From: Actinomycetota bacterium | GTDB lineage: Bacteria; Actinomycetota; Thermoleophilia; Solirubrobacterales; Solirubrobacteraceae | Assembly (NCBI GenBank): GCA_005883215.1 | Contig: VAYS01000010.1 | Location: 1-64,000 of the forward strand | Direction: 5' to 3' | DNA: 64,000 bases | Part shown: in pieces, positions 43,912 through 51,575 of the stretch | Layout of the letters: each line of letters begins with the position of its first letter | Position numbering within the stretch: position 1 is the stretch's first letter | Made by a program: the position numbers and the translations under genes | Notes under the pieces: model-generated | The model's input: the letters and a program-made list of their open reading frames with translations, nothing else | Told to the model about the DNA's origin: nothing | Database searches by the model: none

Positions 43912-44292
43912 ATGAGAGACCTGAAAATGACCGAGCGCCGCGCCGCCTCCCGCGCGCGCGTCGACTTGCAGGTCACGCTGTCTCGAGGTCAAGGGCGTCC
44001 GGTCCACGGCCACACGCTCGATGTCAGCACCGGGGGCAGTCGCGTCATGACCGATCGCCCCCTGCACGTGGATGAGCTGCTCGCCTTTGAGCTGCTCGCC
44101 ATCGAGCTGTCGGGCGAGCAGGCCGCGGTGGTGGCCGGCCAGGCCCGCGTACTGCGAATGCAGCGGGATACCGTCTACGCACTGCGGTTCGAGCGCCTGG
44201 CCGAGGAGGACGCGATCCGCCTGCGAGGACTCCTGGACGCCTCGAGATCACTCGCCAGCGCCAGCTCGACGCCAGCACCACCCAACTCCTAG
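43912..44292 (+). CDS. PilZ domain protein (c-di-GMP binding)
   Basis: The 126-residue protein is a single PilZ domain. The RxxxR motif is in ERRAASRARVDL and the (D/N)xSxxG motif is DVSTGGSRV. Both parts needed for c-di-GMP binding are present. An ATG at 43927 could serve as a shorter start. The GGDEF-EAL protein at 54168-56471 is a possible source of the ligand, an inference from co-occurrence only. Confidence 0.88.
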   Translation: MRDLKMTERRAASRARVDLQVTLSRGQGRPVHGHTLDVSTGGSRVMTDRPLHVDELLAFELLAIELSGEQAAVVAGQARVLRMQRDTVYALRFERLAEEDAIRLRGLLDASRSLASASSTPAPPNS

Positions 44293-44396
44293 ACAACGCA
44301 TCCCGCCCGTCGCCCCGCAGGCGGGGGCCTGGGGGCGGGAGATGCTCGAGGCAGGCTCAGGGTGGCGGCGCCGCCTGCCGATCTAGACGGCACTGC

Positions 44397-44636
44397 ATGG
44401 CTCCGAATCCGTGGACAGATCCAGATCCCAAACCCGGCGACTTCGACGCCGAGCTAGCGACGATCGACCCCCGTCACGTCGAGGTGCACGAGGGGAACCC
44501 GGACGCGAAGCTGCGGATCCTGATCAGCGTCGAGGGGGAGGACGCCAAGCGCCTCGAGCGGATCGCAGGGGCCCGGGGCAAGAAGCCCGGCGACGTCGTC
44601 GCCGACCTGCTGCGCGACGCCGAACAGGTCGGCTAG
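44397..44636 (+). CDS. Small protein with ribbon-helix-helix-like C-terminus
   Basis: The 79-residue protein begins MAPNPWTDPDPKPGDFDAEL. It ends with a strand and two helices (LRILISVEGEDAKRLERIAG, then KKPGDVVADLLRDAEQ) that resemble a ribbon-helix-helix or CopG-like fold. No toxin partner is adjacent, so a toxin-antitoxin role is not supported. Third-position GC fits a real gene. Confidence 0.65.
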   Translation: MAPNPWTDPDPKPGDFDAELATIDPRHVEVHEGNPDAKLRILISVEGEDAKRLERIAGARGKKPGDVVADLLRDAEQVG

Positions 44637-45154
44637 ACCTGTCCTCGCGTTCGTCGCTGCCGCAGTAGCCCCAAGCGGGAGGTCCGCGCTCATACGACGG
44701 CCGCGGCGTCCTCCCTCGCGTGATGGAAAGGTGGGAGACCGGCACGGAGCGGCTGCCTGTCGGTCCCCGAAGAAGCGGAAGGGATCACCTCGTTAGCGGT
44801 TGCTGGATTCCTGACCAGCGATCGAGAGCCAGAAGTGCTCTTGGCGCGTTGATGCGACCGAGCCCTATCCGTGCCGCCGGTGCTTGCGCCTGTGGCGCTT
44901 GATGCGGTGGGCTTGGCCCCGGCGGCAGTTCTTGATCGTGTCGCCCGAATTCGCGAAGACGGTCGCGGGTGACGGCCGAGATCTCGTTGCTCCCTGACGG
45001 CGCCGCCGCCGGGCGCCATGCGACCAGAATGCGACCAAAATTTCCTGGAGAGGTGCGGCGAGGCACGGCGACGTGCGGAACCGCACAAATCGCCCCCTTC
45101 GCCGATTTCCGCCGGATTTGCGGCGGTCTTGTGCGAGAGCGGCGAGGCCGCGAG
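44637..45154. other. 518-base region without a convincing gene, downstream of tRNA-Arg
   Basis: The stretch between the RHH-like gene and the 3' end of the leftward tRNA-Arg has open frames on both strands. Their products are Arg/Ser/His-rich without any motif (for example minus-strand GDTIKNCRRGQAHRIKRHRR). Base composition is less uniformly GC-rich than neighbours. The location beside a tRNA 3' end is where integrative elements insert, but no integrase or direct repeat of the tRNA end was found. Confidence 0.4.
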
Positions 45155-45228
45155 CGCCCCCGGCAGGACTCGAACCTGCAACCCCCGGCTTAGAAGGCCG
45201 GCGCTCTATCCAGTTGAGCTACGGGGGC
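45155..45228 (-). tRNA. tRNA-Arg (anticodon TCT)
   Basis: On the minus strand the acceptor GCCCCCG/CGGGGGC, D arm GCTC/GAGC, anticodon stem CCGGC/GCCGG with loop CTTCTAA (anticodon TCT), and T arm GCAGG/CCTGC form a full cloverleaf of 74 nt. The discriminator base is G. CCA is not encoded. Confidence 0.95.
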
Positions 45229-45279
45229 TCGGCTCCCCATGATGGAGCAAACCGCGGCAGACCCGATCACAATGGGACG

Positions 45280-47286
45280 GTGGGAGCAGGGGAGCAGCGA
45301 CCCATCGCGTCGGCCGGCGATCGACCCAAGCGGACGGCAAAGCGGTGGCGCCGGGGTGCCCTAGGCGTCGTGCTCGGCGTCCTGCCGGCCCTGGCTGGCT
45401 TCGCGGCGCCGGTATCAAGCGCCGGAGCGGCGCAGGGCGCCGGCCTTCCGGCGGTGCAAAGCGGCCCCTACGGCCTGCTCGCATCCAACGCCAACTTCAT
45501 CCCCGGCAAGACGCCGGCGCAGCGGACCGCCGACTACCGGCGTCTGTACGACGCCGGCGTGCGCGCGATCCGCCTGGACATCAACTGGGGGCAGGTCGAG
45601 CCGGTGGGAGCCCACGGCCAATACGACTTCTCCGAGCGCGACCAGGAGGTCCAGAACATCCGGGCCGCGGGCCTGAAGGTGATCGGAATCCTCGGCTACG
45701 GGCACCCCGATTACTCGAGCGTGGGCGGGGCGGTGGGTCAGACGCCGCTGTCGGGGGGCATCCCGCCCTTCGCGGTGGGCTCCGCCTATCTGTGGCCGCC
45801 CGACAAGCCCGACGGCTTCGCCAACTACGCCGAGGCCACCGCGCGCCACTTCGCCGGCGACGCGATCGCCTGGGAGGTGTGGAACGAGGAGAACGAGGGC
45901 TGGCGCTTTTGGCCGCCCCACGAGAACCCCGCCGCCTATGACCAGCTGCTGTGTGCGACCTATCCCAGGGTCAAGGCGGCGGACCCCTCGGCCACGGTGC
46001 TGTTCGGCGGGGTCTTCTTTCCCGCCGCGGCCGACCTGCCGGGCACCTCGGGCCCCGACTTCGTCCAGCAGGCCTACCAGGCCAACCCGGGCGTCCGCGG
46101 CTGCTTTGACGCCATGGCCTACCACCCCTACCCGTATCCGTTCACCGCGCCCGACCTCGACGTCCCCATCCGCGGCTCGGTGTACTCGGCGGCCGACGCG
46201 ATGCGGGCGGTGCTGCAAGCCAACGACGACGGCGCAAAGCCGCTGTGGATCACCGAGGTCGGCTGGCCCACACATTCGACTACCTATGGCGTGACCGAGG
46301 AAAAGCAAGCCCAGTACCTGGCCCGCACCGCCGCCGTGACGTTCGCCCAGGGGCTGCCGGTGCTCACCTGGTACACCTACGGCGACGACACCGACCCCAC
46401 CGGCGGGGCAAACCAGGAGGCGTGGTTCGGGCTGTTTAGAGCCGACGATTCGCCCAAGCCCGCCTCCCGGGCGCTGGGCACGTTCTCGGCCGTGTTCGCC
46501 GACACCCACTTCTCGGCCGACCTCTCGCGGTCGCTCGGTCTGCCCCCCGGGCAGCAGAACGTCGGCGGCCGCGGCTTTGCCCTTCAGTACAGCCGGCCCG
46601 GAGCGCGGGTGACCGCCCTATGGCTGGCCGACGAGTCGGCGGCCGAGGCCCAGGGACACATGCCTGCGGGAGGGAGCTTCAGCCCCGGCTCGCTGCCCGT
46701 CTCGCTGCCGGTCGCCTCGCCCACCGTCACGGTCTATGGCTATCTGGGCGACCAGCGCGAGGTCGGGGCACACGAAGGGCGCGTGCAGCTGCAGATCGGC
46801 CCCGGGCCGGTCTACGTTCAGGACGGGGCGCCGCCCTCGAGCGGCCCGCTCGCCGCGGCGGGCGCCGGCGCTTCGACGGGCCCGTGCCGGGGCGCCTGCG
46901 CGGCCAAGGCGATCGCGCTGCTGGCGACCCGGCTGCGCTGCGGTCGCCGGCCCTCCGTCGTCATCCGCCTACGCCGACGGCCGGGCGTGCACGTGCGCTC
47001 GGTGACCGTCTACGTAAACGGACGGCGCACGCGGCAGCTCCGCGCCACCAGGCGCGGCCACGCCCAGCCCTTGCCGTCGCGCTTGACGGTGCCCGTGCCC
47101 AGCGGCGGCAGCGTGCGCGTGCGGGTCGTGGTCCGCGGCCGGCGTCGCGGCCGCACCCTGACGCTGACCACCCGCCGGGCATACCGCCCCTGCGCCCGGC
47201 CGCTCCCCGGTCACCGAAAACGCGCTCCGCGGCGCGCGAGACGCCACCGCGTTGCGCACAAGCGGCCGCCGCGGCGGCCGCGCTGA
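45280..47286 (+). CDS. Secreted glycoside hydrolase (clan A, GH39/GH5-like)
   Basis: The 668-residue protein starts with GTG at 45280, giving an Arg-rich start and a signal segment (GALGVVLGVLPALAGFAAPVSSAGA). A TIM-barrel glycosidase domain follows. The acid/base is Glu203 in EVWNEENEG and the nucleophile is Glu326 in LWITEVGWPT, the clan GH-A arrangement. After about residue 480 comes a beta-domain. The last ~120 residues are strongly basic (RRGRTLTLTTRR, HRKRAPRRARRHR), which could bind acidic wall polymers or polysaccharides. The specific substrate is not readable. Confidence 0.85.
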   Translation: MGAGEQRPIASAGDRPKRTAKRWRRGALGVVLGVLPALAGFAAPVSSAGAAQGAGLPAVQSGPYGLLASNANFIPGKTPAQRTADYRRLYDAGVRAIRLDINWGQVEPVGAHGQYDFSERDQEVQNIRAAGLKVIGILGYGHPDYSSVGGAVGQTPLSGGIPPFAVGSAYLWPPDKPDGFANYAEATARHFAGDAIAWEVWNEENEGWRFWPPHENPAAYDQLLCATYPRVKAADPSATVLFGGVFFPAAADLPGTSGPDFVQQAYQANPGVRGCFDAMAYHPYPYPFTAPDLDVPIRGSVYSAADAMRAVLQANDDGAKPLWITEVGWPTHSTTYGVTEEKQAQYLARTAAVTFAQGLPVLTWYTYGDDTDPTGGANQEAWFGLFRADDSPKPASRALGTFSAVFADTHFSADLSRSLGLPPGQQNVGGRGFALQYSRPGARVTALWLADESAAEAQGHMPAGGSFSPGSLPVSLPVASPTVTVYGYLGDQREVGAHEGRVQLQIGPGPVYVQDGAPPSSGPLAAAGAGASTGPCRGACAAKAIALLATRLRCGRRPSVVIRLRRRPGVHVRSVTVYVNGRRTRQLRATRRGHAQPLPSRLTVPVPSGGSVRVRVVVRGRRRGRTLTLTTRRAYRPCARPLPGHRKRAPRRARRHRVAHKRPPRRPR

Positions 47287-47289
47287 AGG

Positions 47290-47877
47290 TCAGGACAGGG
47301 CGCGGGCGGCGTCCTCGAGCCGGTCGTCGCCCCAGTAGAGATCCTCGCCCACCGCCACCGTCGGTATCCCGGTCACCCCTAGCTGGTGGGCGCGCTCGGT
47401 GGCCGCGCGCAGCTCGTCCTTGACCTCCTCGCGCTCGAGCGCCTCTCGCAGCGCTTGACGATCGAGGCCACAGCCTTCGGCGGCGTCCGCCACCACGTCG
47501 AAGTCGTCGAGCGCGGTCCCCTCGGCAAACGCGGTGCGAAACAGCGCGCGGGCCAGCCGCCGTTCGTCTCCGCTGGCGCGAGCGAACACGAGCGCCCTAA
47601 GCGGCAGCAGCGAGTAGGACTCGGCCGGCCACCCCGGCGGCCAGCGCACGGGCGGCAAGCCCCGCTCCCGCGCGCGCCGCTCAACGGCCGCCATTCCGGG
47701 CTCGCGCGTCTCCGGGCGTAGCGACCACGGGACCTTGCCCGTCCAGCGGTTGAGGAAGCCGAAGGAGATCGGGGTGAATTCCGGCCGCACCGGCAGCACG
47801 TCGTCGACCCGCTCGGCGGCGAGATAGGCATAGGGCGAGCTCAGGTCGTAGAGGAACAGCGGAGGATCGATGGCCAT
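47290..47877 (-). CDS. DsbA-family protein, 2-hydroxychromene-2-carboxylate isomerase-like
   Basis: The 195-residue protein has the DsbA fold with helical insert: FLYDLSSPYAYLAAERVDDV at the N-terminus (Ser in place of CxxC, as in HCCA isomerases), YSLLPLRALVFARASGDERR in the insert, and GVTGIPTVAVGEDLYWGDDR with the cis-Pro near the end. HCCA isomerases use glutathione, which actinobacteria usually lack, so the cofactor and reaction are uncertain. It is convergent with the glycosidase, with only 3 bases between. Confidence 0.85.
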   Translation of the reverse strand: MAIDPPLFLYDLSSPYAYLAAERVDDVLPVRPEFTPISFGFLNRWTGKVPWSLRPETREPGMAAVERRARERGLPPVRWPPGWPAESYSLLPLRALVFARASGDERRLARALFRTAFAEGTALDDFDVVADAAEGCGLDRQALREALEREEVKDELRAATERAHQLGVTGIPTVAVGEDLYWGDDRLEDAARALS

Positions 47878-47970
47878 AGGCCAATGTTGTCAACCGTGCG
47901 GGCGACCGGCGTCGTGGACGGGGTTCGCAGCGGCGATCGCATCGGCGGTCCGGCCGTGCCCCTGCGAAAA

Positions 47971-48006
47971 GGCGACCGGCCCGCTCAGTGGAGCGGGCCG
48001 GTCGCC
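47971..48006 (-). terminator. Strong hairpin terminator downstream of the GH18 gene
   Basis: GGCGACCGGCCCGCTC (47971-47986) and GAGCGGGCCGGTCGCC (47991-48006) make a perfect 16-bp stem with a 4-base loop. In the leftward direction the stem is followed by TTTT, as in a Rho-independent terminator. It lies about 105 bases past the GH18 stop. Confidence 0.8.
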
Positions 48007-48111
48007 AAACAGGAGGAAGGAACTCAACACATATATCGGCAGTTCGGGGCGGGCCTTGAGCGGACAGCTCACCCCGAGACGGGCGGCGCTGGCCACGTGG
48101 GCGGGCGTGGA

Positions 48112-49152
48112 TCAGCCGAAGGCCGACAGCTCGCGCGAGAAGGCGTAGGCGCCTTGATCCACTCCGCTGCAGTCGGGCCGGGCGGGCCCGCCCGCGGCCC
48201 CCGCGCAGCGCTTGTCCCGCGTGACCGACCACATCGACAGCTGGCCCACACCATGATCGCGCGCGAAGGCCACCACGCGACGGGCGTCGCTCAGCGTGAA
48301 CACCTCGTCGGAGACGTCGTTTACGCCGATCATCGGCGTCACCCCCAGGCGAGCCCACGTCGCCGCCCCGCCCCCGCCCAGTAGCGCGCCGACCTGCCCG
48401 TGCACCGATGTCGCGGCCTGCTCGACGTAGGCCGCCATGCGTCCCGCCGGCGAGGGCGCGGGCCCGTCACCGAAGTCCATGGCCAGCACGTTTAGGTGGT
48501 CGATGCGCACGCCGGCGGCGTTGGCCGCCCGCAGTGCCGCCAGTCCCGGCGCGGTCAGACCCTGGGGCGCGGTGGGCAGGGTCAGCGACAGGTCCAGGCG
48601 AGCGCCCTTCGAACCCGCCCGATCCTGCACCGACTTCACCGCCTGCCAGCGTCTGGCCATCGCGGCCGCGTCCGAGAGCGTCTCGCCCTCCAGGTCGAAG
48701 TCGACCTTGCTCAGGCGGTAGCGGTCCACCACCGATTGGTAGGCCCGGGCCAGGTCAGGTGCCGAGGAGCAGTTGCCGGCCAGCTCGGGCCCCTGTCGCC
48801 CGCCGAACGACACCCGCACGTCGCCGCCCTGGTGGCGCAGCGCGGCGATCTGGGCCGACGGATAGGCGGAGTCGAGCGCTCGTCCTCCACCCCACGCGGC
48901 ATTGCAGCCTCCAGAGGCCACGATGAACCCCAGCGTGAAGCTCTTGACCGAGGTCTGGCGCGCCGCGGCGGCGAAGTCGAACGGGGTGTCCGCACCGAGG
49001 CCGACGTCGACATAGGGAGAGAAGCGCGCCGAGCCGCCCCCGCCCGGCGGTAGCGAGCTGCTGCCGCAACCCGCCGCCAGCGCGGTCGCCGCGCTGGCCA
49101 GCGCCGCGCCGAGCAGGGCCCGGGCCCAGGATCGAGAAGGACCAGGGCTCAC
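48112..49152 (-). CDS. GH18 family lipoprotein (chitinase-like)
   Basis: The 346-residue protein has a lipoprotein signal peptide (SWARALLGAALASAATALAAG followed by Cys in AAGCGSSS). A GH18 barrel follows, with the catalytic motif DFDLEG (Asp151, Asp153, Glu155), so the acid Glu is present. Chitinase or related endo-glycosidase activity on the cell surface is inferred. The final strand SMWSVTRDKRC is typical of bacterial GH18. GTG at 49152 overlaps the amidase stop (GTGA). Confidence 0.9.
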   Translation of the reverse strand: MSPGPSRSWARALLGAALASAATALAAGCGSSSLPPGGGGSARFSPYVDVGLGADTPFDFAAAARQTSVKSFTLGFIVASGGCNAAWGGGRALDSAYPSAQIAALRHQGGDVRVSFGGRQGPELAGNCSSAPDLARAYQSVVDRYRLSKVDFDLEGETLSDAAAMARRWQAVKSVQDRAGSKGARLDLSLTLPTAPQGLTAPGLAALRAANAAGVRIDHLNVLAMDFGDGPAPSPAGRMAAYVEQAATSVHGQVGALLGGGGAATWARLGVTPMIGVNDVSDEVFTLSDARRVVAFARDHGVGQLSMWSVTRDKRCAGAAGGPARPDCSGVDQGAYAFSRELSAFG

Positions 49153-50411
49153 CAGGAAGGCGGCACCCAACCACCCAGCCGGCGCTCGAGTTCGAGCGCG
49201 ACGGCGATCGTCTGGTGGTCGCGACCCCGTCCGGCGACCACCTGGACGCCGAGGGGCAGGCCGCGCTGGCCCAGCCCGAGGGGGACCTGGGTGACCGGCA
49301 GCCCGATCAGATTGAACACGGCGGCGTTGGCGATCACCCACGGCCGTCCGACGGTGGCCCCGTGGCGGGGCGCCACGCGAGGGAACGGCGGGTGAAGCAG
49401 GACGCCGTCGCCGATCCGAGCGGCGACCTCACGGGCCAGGGCGACGGCCGCCGCCAGCGCGCGTCGCGTCCGTCGCACCATGCGCCCGGCGGGGCGCTCG
49501 ACGGCGAGCAGCAGGAGCAGCGCCGCGGTGTGGGGACTCTTGCGGCTAAGCGCCCGTCGCCAGGAGAACTCGGCTCCGGCCTGGTCGAGGATGTCGCGCG
49601 CGCCGGTCTCAGACCACGCCGCCGCGGCGGCCAGGTAGAGCTCAAGCGCGCGCCGCATGTCCTTCATCGGCTCCCGGCGCACGCGGGCGCCGGCGGCCTC
49701 CAGCTCGCCGGCGGCGCGGTCGCGCGCGTCGCGCAGCTCCCGTCGAGCCGGGATCCGCGAGGTGGCCTCGAACAGGACCACCTCGAGCCCGTCGACCGAG
49801 ATCGTGTCGGGATCTCCCAGCACGACCGACGACGCCGGCAGCCGGATCGAGCCGCCAAAGTCGGTGCCCAGCCCGATCGGCGAGCCGCCCGAGGCCACGG
49901 CCACGCCCTCGCCGCCCGAGGAGCCGCCGGCGGTACGGGTCGGGTCGTAAATGTTGGAGGTCCGGCCGTACACCCGGTTGGATGACTCGATCCACAGGGT
50001 GAGCTCGGACGTGTTGGTCACGCCGAGGAGGATCGCGCCGGCGTCGAGCAGGCGCTGGGCGCTGGGCGCGGTCTCCGTGCAGCGGTAGTCGCGCCGAGAC
50101 GCCAGCCCCGAGCAGTTGGGCATGCCCCGCACCGCAATCGACTCCTTGATCGTGCACGGAATGCCGACCAGGGGCGGAAGCTCCTCGGCGGACGCCGCGC
50201 CGGCGATCTCCTCGTCGGCGGCGGCCGCTTCCTCGCGCGCCTCGGCGAAGCGCTCCAGCGCCAGCGGCCGCGAGCGCGCCTGGGCACGTCGGAGCACCTC
50301 GATGTGGGCGTCGACGACCTCGCTGGCGCTCGTCTCGCCGGCGCGAATGGCGGCGGCGAGCGCGAGCGCCGAGGGCTCGGTAAGCGATCCGGGCGGAGCG
50401 GCAACCGCCAT
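49149..50411 (-). CDS. Amidase signature enzyme with an apparent internal deletion
   Basis: The 420-residue protein is an amidase with the full triad: Lys89 (CTIKES), cis-Ser164 (AGGSSGGEG) and nucleophile Ser188 (DFGGSIRLP). Directly after LPASS the sequence jumps to VVLGDPDTISVDGLEVVLFE. Amidases of this type normally have about 55-60 more residues there, starting with the CG-x-x-G-x-KPT segment behind the active site. The frame is kept. Such a loss would damage the core fold, so activity is doubtful. ATG at 50411 is the natural start. Confidence 0.82.
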   Translation of the reverse strand: MAVAAPPGSLTEPSALALAAAIRAGETSASEVVDAHIEVLRRAQARSRPLALERFAEAREEAAAADEEIAGAASAEELPPLVGIPCTIKESIAVRGMPNCSGLASRRDYRCTETAPSAQRLLDAGAILLGVTNTSELTLWIESSNRVYGRTSNIYDPTRTAGGSSGGEGVAVASGGSPIGLGTDFGGSIRLPASSVVLGDPDTISVDGLEVVLFEATSRIPARRELRDARDRAAGELEAAGARVRREPMKDMRRALELYLAAAAAWSETGARDILDQAGAEFSWRRALSRKSPHTAALLLLLAVERPAGRMVRRTRRALAAAVALAREVAARIGDGVLLHPPFPRVAPRHGATVGRPWVIANAAVFNLIGLPVTQVPLGLGQRGLPLGVQVVAGRGRDHQTIAVALELERRLGGWVPPSW

Positions 50412-50488
50412 GAGCCGCCAGCCTACCGCCGCGTCAACCCGCGCAGGCTCCCGCCCGCCCTCGTGCACCGGTTCCCCGCCCGCCCCGA

Positions 50489-51289
50489 TCAAGCACCCTG
50501 GCGTCGCTCCCACATGCCGTAGCGACCGAATGAGCCAAAGCCCAGGCGCGCGTACACGGGCTCGCCCGCCTTGGTGGCCTCGAGCGTGGCCGTCTCGCAT
50601 CCGTGCTCGGACGCCTTGCGCAGGGCGTGGCGCATGAGCTCGGCCGCCAAGCCGGATCGCTGGGCCTCGGGGACGGTGGCGACGAACCAGAAGTAGCAGT
50701 CGCCGTCGAGCTCGCGCGCGAGCAGGCCGGCGGCGACCTCGCCTTCCCGGCGCGCGGCGTAAAGCCGGGTCGCCGGGTCGTCCATGGCCGAGAACACGGC
50801 CGCCATCGACCACGGCTCGAGCACTCCATAGGCACGATCGTTGCAACGGGCGATCAGCTCCCAGGTCGGGCTTTCGTGCAGATCGAGCTCGATCCGCGGC
50901 TCGACGTCGATCTCGTCGATCGCGGCCGCCATCAGCATGGGCTGGGAGTCGAGCCTGTGGCCCGCCGCCTCCAGGCCGCGCGCGGTCTCCTCATCGCCCG
51001 GGGGGACCCACACCGTCCAGGCGTTGACGCCGGCCGCCTCGTAATCGGCGGCCAGGCGCGGCAGAGCCGCCAGCAGCGCCCCGCCGTCGCGGTAGACGAC
51101 CGGGTTGAAGATCGAGAACCACGGGCGCACCGGCACGAGCGTCGCCTGACAGCCGTCGAGCTCGAACAGCCGGGAGTCCGGGGCCCCGCCCGCCATCGCG
51201 GCAAAGAAGCCGCGCTGGCTTGCGAGCTGGCGAGCGCGCAGCGTCGGCTCGTCGAAATGTTGGGAAGGGGTCCGACTAGACGCGGTCAC
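50489..51289 (-). CDS. GNAT family N-acetyltransferase
   Basis: The 266-residue protein (GTG start) has a C-terminal GNAT domain. AAGLLARELDGDCYFWFVAT leads into the acetyl-CoA site VPEAQRSGLAAELMRHAL, whose R-x-x-G-x-A pattern reads QRSGLA, and it ends with EPVYARLGFGSFGRYGMW. The N-terminal half is a divergent GNAT-like domain, as in other double-GNAT actinobacterial proteins. Substrate is unknown. Confidence 0.88.
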   Translation of the reverse strand: MTASSRTPSQHFDEPTLRARQLASQRGFFAAMAGGAPDSRLFELDGCQATLVPVRPWFSIFNPVVYRDGGALLAALPRLAADYEAAGVNAWTVWVPPGDEETARGLEAAGHRLDSQPMLMAAAIDEIDVEPRIELDLHESPTWELIARCNDRAYGVLEPWSMAAVFSAMDDPATRLYAARREGEVAAGLLARELDGDCYFWFVATVPEAQRSGLAAELMRHALRKASEHGCETATLEATKAGEPVYARLGFGSFGRYGMWERRQGA

Positions 51290-51314
51290 GGAGCGCCAAG
51301 CCTACGGCCCAGCG

Positions 51315-51350
51315 TCGGACCGCCCAGATTTGAACTGGCGACTTATGTCA
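51315..51350 (-). pseudogene. tRNA 3'-end-like fragment downstream of tRNA-Pro
   Basis: Read on the minus strand, 51342 to 51315 gives GTCGCCAGTTCAAATCTGGG followed by CGGTCCGA. That is a T arm (CCAG-TTCAAAT-CTGG) plus an acceptor-like 3' strand with discriminator A. It lies 8 bases after the 3' end of tRNA-Pro. The anticodon and D arms are absent, so it cannot be a functional tRNA. It may be a decayed tandem tRNA or a leftover tRNA end from integration. Confidence 0.5.
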
Positions 51351-51357
51351 CCTGAAG

Positions 51358-51432
51358 TCGGGGCGGCCGGATTCGAACCGGCGGACCTCCGCCACCCAAA
51401 GGCGGCGCTCTACCAGGCTGAGCTACGCCCCG
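51358..51432 (-). tRNA. tRNA-Pro (anticodon TGG)
   Basis: On the minus strand the acceptor CGGGGCG/CGCCCCG, D arm GCTC/GAGC, anticodon stem CCGCC/GGCGG with loop TTTGGGT (anticodon TGG), and T arm GCCGG/CCGGC form a complete cloverleaf. The discriminator base is A. CCA is not encoded. Confidence 0.95.
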
Positions 51433-51575
51433 TCGCGCAAAAGCCTAGGCGACTCCAACCACTCTCGCCGCAAGCAGTCGATCCATGCTTGCAGGCGTGC
51501 GCGGAGGTAGGTGTCGTTCGCGTAGAGCGGGCCGCCCCGCCCACCACCCCGACCGACCGTTAGCCTCCCGCCGCC

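Noticed and set aside
44690-45181. 163-codon minus-strand frame ending near tRNA-Arg
   Set aside because: It begins inside tRNA-Arg (MQVRVLPG is translated tRNA) and the rest has no motif or consistent codon bias.
51330-51563. Frame reading GAAGFEPADLRHPKAALYQ
   Set aside because: Translated tRNA-Pro read from the opposite strand.
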